From positions 1 through 24,572 of IMG/VR virus record IMGVR_UViG_3300046559_000319: 24,572 nt of DNA. One strand, given 5' to 3'. The position numbers and the translations under genes were made by a program. Numbering within the stretch: the first letter of the stretch is position 1; each line of letters begins with the position of its first letter. The notes under the pieces are model-generated. The model made no database searches, had not been told where the DNA came from, and saw nothing but the letters and a program-made list of their open reading frames with translations. Positions 22,055-24,572 of this stretch are shown here, one piece after another. Source of the stretch: a virus.

Positions 22055-22396
22055 TCAGGCGGTTTCGACCGCGATGGCAAACTTGCAGTCCACCTTTTGC
22101 GCGACCGGATGGCTGCGGGTGCCGGACCTGAACTTTATGAAGTTGATGGATTTGGTCCAGGCTTCCGCCACCACGATGCCGGTATCGGCCTTTGCCGTCA
22201 GCGTGACCATGTCGCCGCCAGCCAGATGCAGGTCGTTGTAGAGGTTGCCGTCGCTCGACACCTGGAAGGTCAGGTTGGCCGAGGTGAATTCCTGCGGCAC
22301 GGTGATGCGCACGATGGTGCCGGCCGAGCAGTCGGCGCCGTCGGAAAGGCTTTCGCCCGCGGCAATGGTCGGGCCGTCTACGATCGTGAGGGCCAT
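22055..22396 (-). CDS. Small beta-rich protein between terminase and HNH genes, function unknown
   Basis: A 113-aa protein with a strong ribosome site (GGGAGG before ATG 22396), 11 bases after the terminase stop. It looks like a small beta-sandwich: MALTIVDGPTIAAGESLSDG, IVRITVPQEFTSANLTFQVS, then the eye-catching SSDGNLYNDL and ITVVAEAW-like strands, closing with KVDCKFAIAVETA. I recall this 'I-x-x-G-x-S-L-S-D ... TFQ-x-SSDG-x-x-Y-x-D' pattern from small proteins near terminase genes of Rhizobiales prophages; no function is known to me. Strong initiation and a sandwich-like pattern would suit a virion surface or decoration protein, but that is speculation. There is no catalytic motif, signal peptide or membrane helix. 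Confidence 0.82.
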   Translation of the reverse strand: MALTIVDGPTIAAGESLSDGADCSAGTIVRITVPQEFTSANLTFQVSSDGNLYNDLHLAGGDMVTLTAKADTGIVVAEAWTKSINFIKFRSGTRSHPVAQKVDCKFAIAVETA

Positions 22397-22407
22397 CTGT
22401 TTCCTCC

Positions 22408-24066
22408 CTAGCCAATAAGACTTTCGATATCGACCGGCTTGACCGCGGCATCGCGCGCTCGCAGCCCGAGCAGCATGGCGAGCGCCACCGCGCCGTCGAT
22501 ACGGAAGCGCGCCTTGCCCTTGTCGAGCTTACGGTTGCCGGCCGGATCGGTGGTGGCGATCGCGTTACCCATGTTCCAATTCAGTAACGGATTGTTATTG
22601 TGGACGAGCGAGCGCTCGGTGATGGCCAGCTCGAGCGCGTCGATGGCCGGCGCCATATCTTTAAAGCCCTGGCCCCACGGTACCAGCCGCAGGCCGTCGC
22701 CCTTCTCGCCGTCCTTGTAGGTCTGCAGCCCGAGCCGATCGAACTCGCGCATCAGTTCGTTGATGCGCCAGCGATCGTAGGCCAGGCCGCGAATGCGATA
22801 ACGCTGCGTCAGTTCGGCAATGTAGAGCGCCACCACCGACGGATCGATGCTCTTGCCGGGCGAGGTCTTGAGATGACCCGCCTCGTGCCATTCCACATAG
22901 CGCAAATTGCCGGCGCCGAAGTCGCGGTTGCTATGGTCGCGCAACAGATCGGCCGGCTTCCAGAACAGCGACTGCACCCGCATCGGCTCGTCGACCGAGC
23001 CCATCACCAGCGCGGTCAGATCCCAGACGCTCGACAGGTCGACGCCGAGGTAGACTTCCTCGCCGTCGACGAACTCGGCCGGCCCGGCGCAGGCGAACCA
23101 CTCGGCGCGTGCGATCAGCGAGGCGTTCGGCGACACCCGCTGGTTCAGGAACAGGTTGCGCACCTTCGGCTCTTCCGCCGGCATGCGCAGCGCCTTGTAG
23201 ACGGCGGTGGCAAGATCCTCGCGGTCGCGGAAGATGCTTAGTGCCGGGTTGGCTTTCGACCACTGGCTCTCGTCGTCGAGCGCGCAGTCCTCGTCGGCGG
23301 CGTACAAGTGACAGACGATCGCCGGATCGGTCTTGGCCAGCCCGTCGTCGATCAGTTTCGAAAGAATGTGCTCGGGATCGTTCGACTGGGTGCTGATCGT
23401 TACAAACAACGGCTCGTCGCGCCCGCCGAATGAGGTATCGAGCACGTCATAGAGATCGCGGCTTTTCGCCTGCGCCAACTCGTCGTAGATCACCAAGCTC
23501 GGCAGGTAGCCGTGCTTGGTGCCGGCCTCGGCCGAAATGGCCCGGTAGATCGAGCCGGTCGGCCGCGCCACCATGGTCTTAGTCGACGGCACCACCTCGA
23601 CCATCGCCATCAGCTCGGGCTCCAGTTCGACGATCTGGCGGGCGAACTTGAACACGATCGCCGCCTGGTCGCGGTCGTTCGCCGCGCTGTAGATCTCGCC
23701 GTTCGGGATCGCTTCCGGCCCGATCAGATGAGCCAGCGCGAGCGCCGCGATCAGCGCGGTCTTACCGTTCTTGCGGCCGATCGACAGGATGGCCCGCCGC
23801 ACCACGCGCCGCCCATTGCGGTGCGGCTCGTAGATGTCACGAATCCAGTTTTTCTGAAATGGCGCCAGCTTGAACCGCTTGCCCTGGCCCTTCCCACTCG
23901 GCACCGTCAGACACTCGATGAACTTGATGACCTTGGCGGCCCGCCGCTTTCCGTCCGGTGTCCTCACCGCCAACGAGGCCGGCGAACTTCGACCGGGCAT
24001 TGCCGGCGGCGACTCCGGCGGCGATGCGGGCGCGGCTGGCGGGGGTAAATCCAAACTCACAGGCAT
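22408..24066 (-). CDS. terL: Terminase large subunit
   Basis: A 552-aa DNA-packaging motor and nuclease. The ATPase part shows a deviant Walker A (residues 97-103, GRKNGKT), Walker B with catalytic Glu (about 191-196, LVIYDE) and the coupling motif TISTQSND (223-230). The nuclease part shows the expected acidic triad at D343 (LGVDLSSVWDLTAL), D431 (LAYDRWRI) and D524 (RIDGAVAL). This set fits the Terminase_1 / HK97-like group. The adenine-binding region just before Walker A reads FKLAPFQKNWIRDIYE. The first 35 residues are Pro/Ala/Ser-rich and lie antiphase to the small-subunit gene, so ATG 24066 is uncertain; ATG 24000 is an alternative. The gene overlaps the small subunit by 230 bases, far more than any other junction here. 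It acts with the HNH protein and the portal. Confidence 0.95.
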   Translation of the reverse strand: MPVSLDLPPPAAPASPPESPPAMPGRSSPASLAVRTPDGKRRAAKVIKFIECLTVPSGKGQGKRFKLAPFQKNWIRDIYEPHRNGRRVVRRAILSIGRKNGKTALIAALALAHLIGPEAIPNGEIYSAANDRDQAAIVFKFARQIVELEPELMAMVEVVPSTKTMVARPTGSIYRAISAEAGTKHGYLPSLVIYDELAQAKSRDLYDVLDTSFGGRDEPLFVTISTQSNDPEHILSKLIDDGLAKTDPAIVCHLYAADEDCALDDESQWSKANPALSIFRDREDLATAVYKALRMPAEEPKVRNLFLNQRVSPNASLIARAEWFACAGPAEFVDGEEVYLGVDLSSVWDLTALVMGSVDEPMRVQSLFWKPADLLRDHSNRDFGAGNLRYVEWHEAGHLKTSPGKSIDPSVVALYIAELTQRYRIRGLAYDRWRINELMREFDRLGLQTYKDGEKGDGLRLVPWGQGFKDMAPAIDALELAITERSLVHNNNPLLNWNMGNAIATTDPAGNRKLDKGKARFRIDGAVALAMLLGLRARDAAVKPVDIESLIG

Positions 24067-24454
24067 GTTTCATCATCTCGCTACTGGCCACGCTGGCGAT
24101 CGTGAGCAATGGGTTTTTGATCATGTTGCCGGTGGAAGAAGACTTGACCAGCAGGCCATGGTTGACCGGATCGTCCTTCGCCATCCTGGCAATCAACTTT
24201 TCTGCCGCCAGCCAACGCCCAAACGCCTGGCAGTAGTTCGCAAACGCCCGCTCGTCGACGATCGACAGCAGCCCCAGGCGATAAGCCTCTGCGCCAATGC
24301 GGCGCCACTCGCCCTTGGCCTCGGCGGTCAGGAACGATGGCGGATCAGGAATGCCGGGCGCCTTGGCGGGATCTAACTCGGGATGAATGACGCGCTGGCC
24401 AGGGTTGCCGCGCAACATCTTCAAATGCGCCGGCATCGCCTTTCTCCCCCTCAT
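23837..24454 (-). CDS. terS: Terminase small subunit (P27 family), with extended C-terminus
   Basis: A 205-aa DNA-recognition subunit. P27-family signs are RKAMPAHLKMLRGNPGQR at the N-terminus, then IPDPPSFLTAEAKGEWRRIG, GLLSIVDERAFANYCQAFGR with the Trp after it, and the late FGFTPASRARIAAG. Related proteins, as I recall them, end shortly after a 'KFAGL' step, here at residues about 157-161. The last roughly 43 residues (DTGRKAAGRQGHQVHRVSDG onward) are antiphase to conserved terminase-large sequence and look like read-through after loss of the original stop. GAGG lies eight bases before ATG 24454. It is the first gene of the visible operon, and the three GGTTCC repeats just upstream are candidate binding sites for it. 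Confidence 0.92.
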   Translation of the reverse strand: MRGRKAMPAHLKMLRGNPGQRVIHPELDPAKAPGIPDPPSFLTAEAKGEWRRIGAEAYRLGLLSIVDERAFANYCQAFGRWLAAEKLIARMAKDDPVNHGLLVKSSSTGNMIKNPLLTIASVASSEMMKHACEFGFTPASRARIAAGVAAGNARSKFAGLVGGEDTGRKAAGRQGHQVHRVSDGAEWEGPGQAVQAGAISEKLDS

Positions 24455-24572
24455 CGCAGCATCCTCATTTTACCGGCAGGCATCCTCGGGGTGACCGCGC
24501 GGAACCCATATGGAACCCCCATGGAACCTCAAATGACCCTGCAATCAGCAGGATTTAATGCGCGATTTCGGG
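24455..24572. other. Non-coding leader upstream of terminase genes
   Basis: These 118 bases hold no convincing gene on either strand. They contain the small-subunit ribosome site (GAGG near 24465), the three GGTTCC repeats, and on the right a more AT-rich stretch toward the window edge. Position before the small terminase gene is where cos or pac sites and a late promoter are often found; I see no clear promoter hexamers. Confidence 0.5.
24501..24528. repeat. Three GGTTCC iterons at 11-bp spacing (candidate TerS binding / packaging site)
   Basis: On the plus strand GGAACC begins at 24501, 24512 and 24523, that is, exactly 11 bp apart, so all three face the same side of the helix. Two of them are extended to ATGGAACC. 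The block sits about 50 bases before the small terminase ATG. Small terminase subunits bind repeated, helically phased sites in cosB- or pac-type regions, which makes this the natural candidate. A late-operon activator site is the main alternative. Confidence 0.5.

Noticed and set aside
24501-24528. tRNA T-arm or attachment core, because of repeated GGTTC
   Set aside because: Three exact 11-bp repeats do not fit a tRNA fold, and no acceptor or anticodon arm can be drawn around them.
1-24572. CRISPR array, tRNA or rRNA genes, insertion sequence, integrase or toxin-antitoxin pair
   Set aside because: I looked on both strands and saw no regularly spaced repeats of that size, no cloverleaf, and no transposase, integrase or known toxin motif.

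Overview
The window is the late structural module of a tailed phage or prophage with a long, non-contractile (siphovirus-type) tail. Its head genes are of the HK97 type. The DNA is GC-rich except in a few tail-fibre genes. The protein families are ones I associate with phages of Alphaproteobacteria, especially Rhizobiales such as Bradyrhizobium and Rhodopseudomonas; this is recalled from family resemblance, not from a search. No host gene, integrase, repressor or att site lies inside the window, so free phage and integrated prophage cannot be told apart.

Nearly everything is on the minus strand and is read from right to left. From the right edge the order is: a 118-base non-coding leader with three GGTTCC repeats 11 bp apart; small and large terminase; a small protein of unknown role; an HNH nuclease; a fused prohead protease and major capsid protein; a small charged protein; portal; then a cassette of fibre-like genes (a 120-aa protein, an S74-chaperone fibre, a 205-aa protein and a collagen-like protein); head-tail connector; a small membrane protein; putative stopper; putative tail terminator; tail tube; tail assembly chaperone with a likely -1 frameshift product; a 179-aa DUF6441-like protein; tape measure; tail tip and hub proteins; a run of fibre or receptor-binding proteins (264, 440, 142 and 820 aa); and a last gene cut by the left edge.

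Most junctions are ATGA or TAATG overlaps or gaps of a few bases, so the module is probably one translationally coupled operon. The clearest break is at about 11039-11348. There a small plus-strand gene for a one-TM coiled-coil protein is convergent with the end of the chaperone gene, as expected of a moron (a cargo gene inserted in a phage operon).

The parts fit a standard assembly line. Terminase and HNH package DNA. The protease-capsid fusion builds and matures the shell around the portal. Connectors join the head to a tail made of tube, terminator, chaperone and tape measure. The left third encodes the tip and host-recognition proteins. The departures from the textbook layout are capsid before portal, protease fused to capsid with a possible internal start, and fibre genes between portal and connector. 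No endolysin is visible; lysis genes probably lie beyond the left edge.
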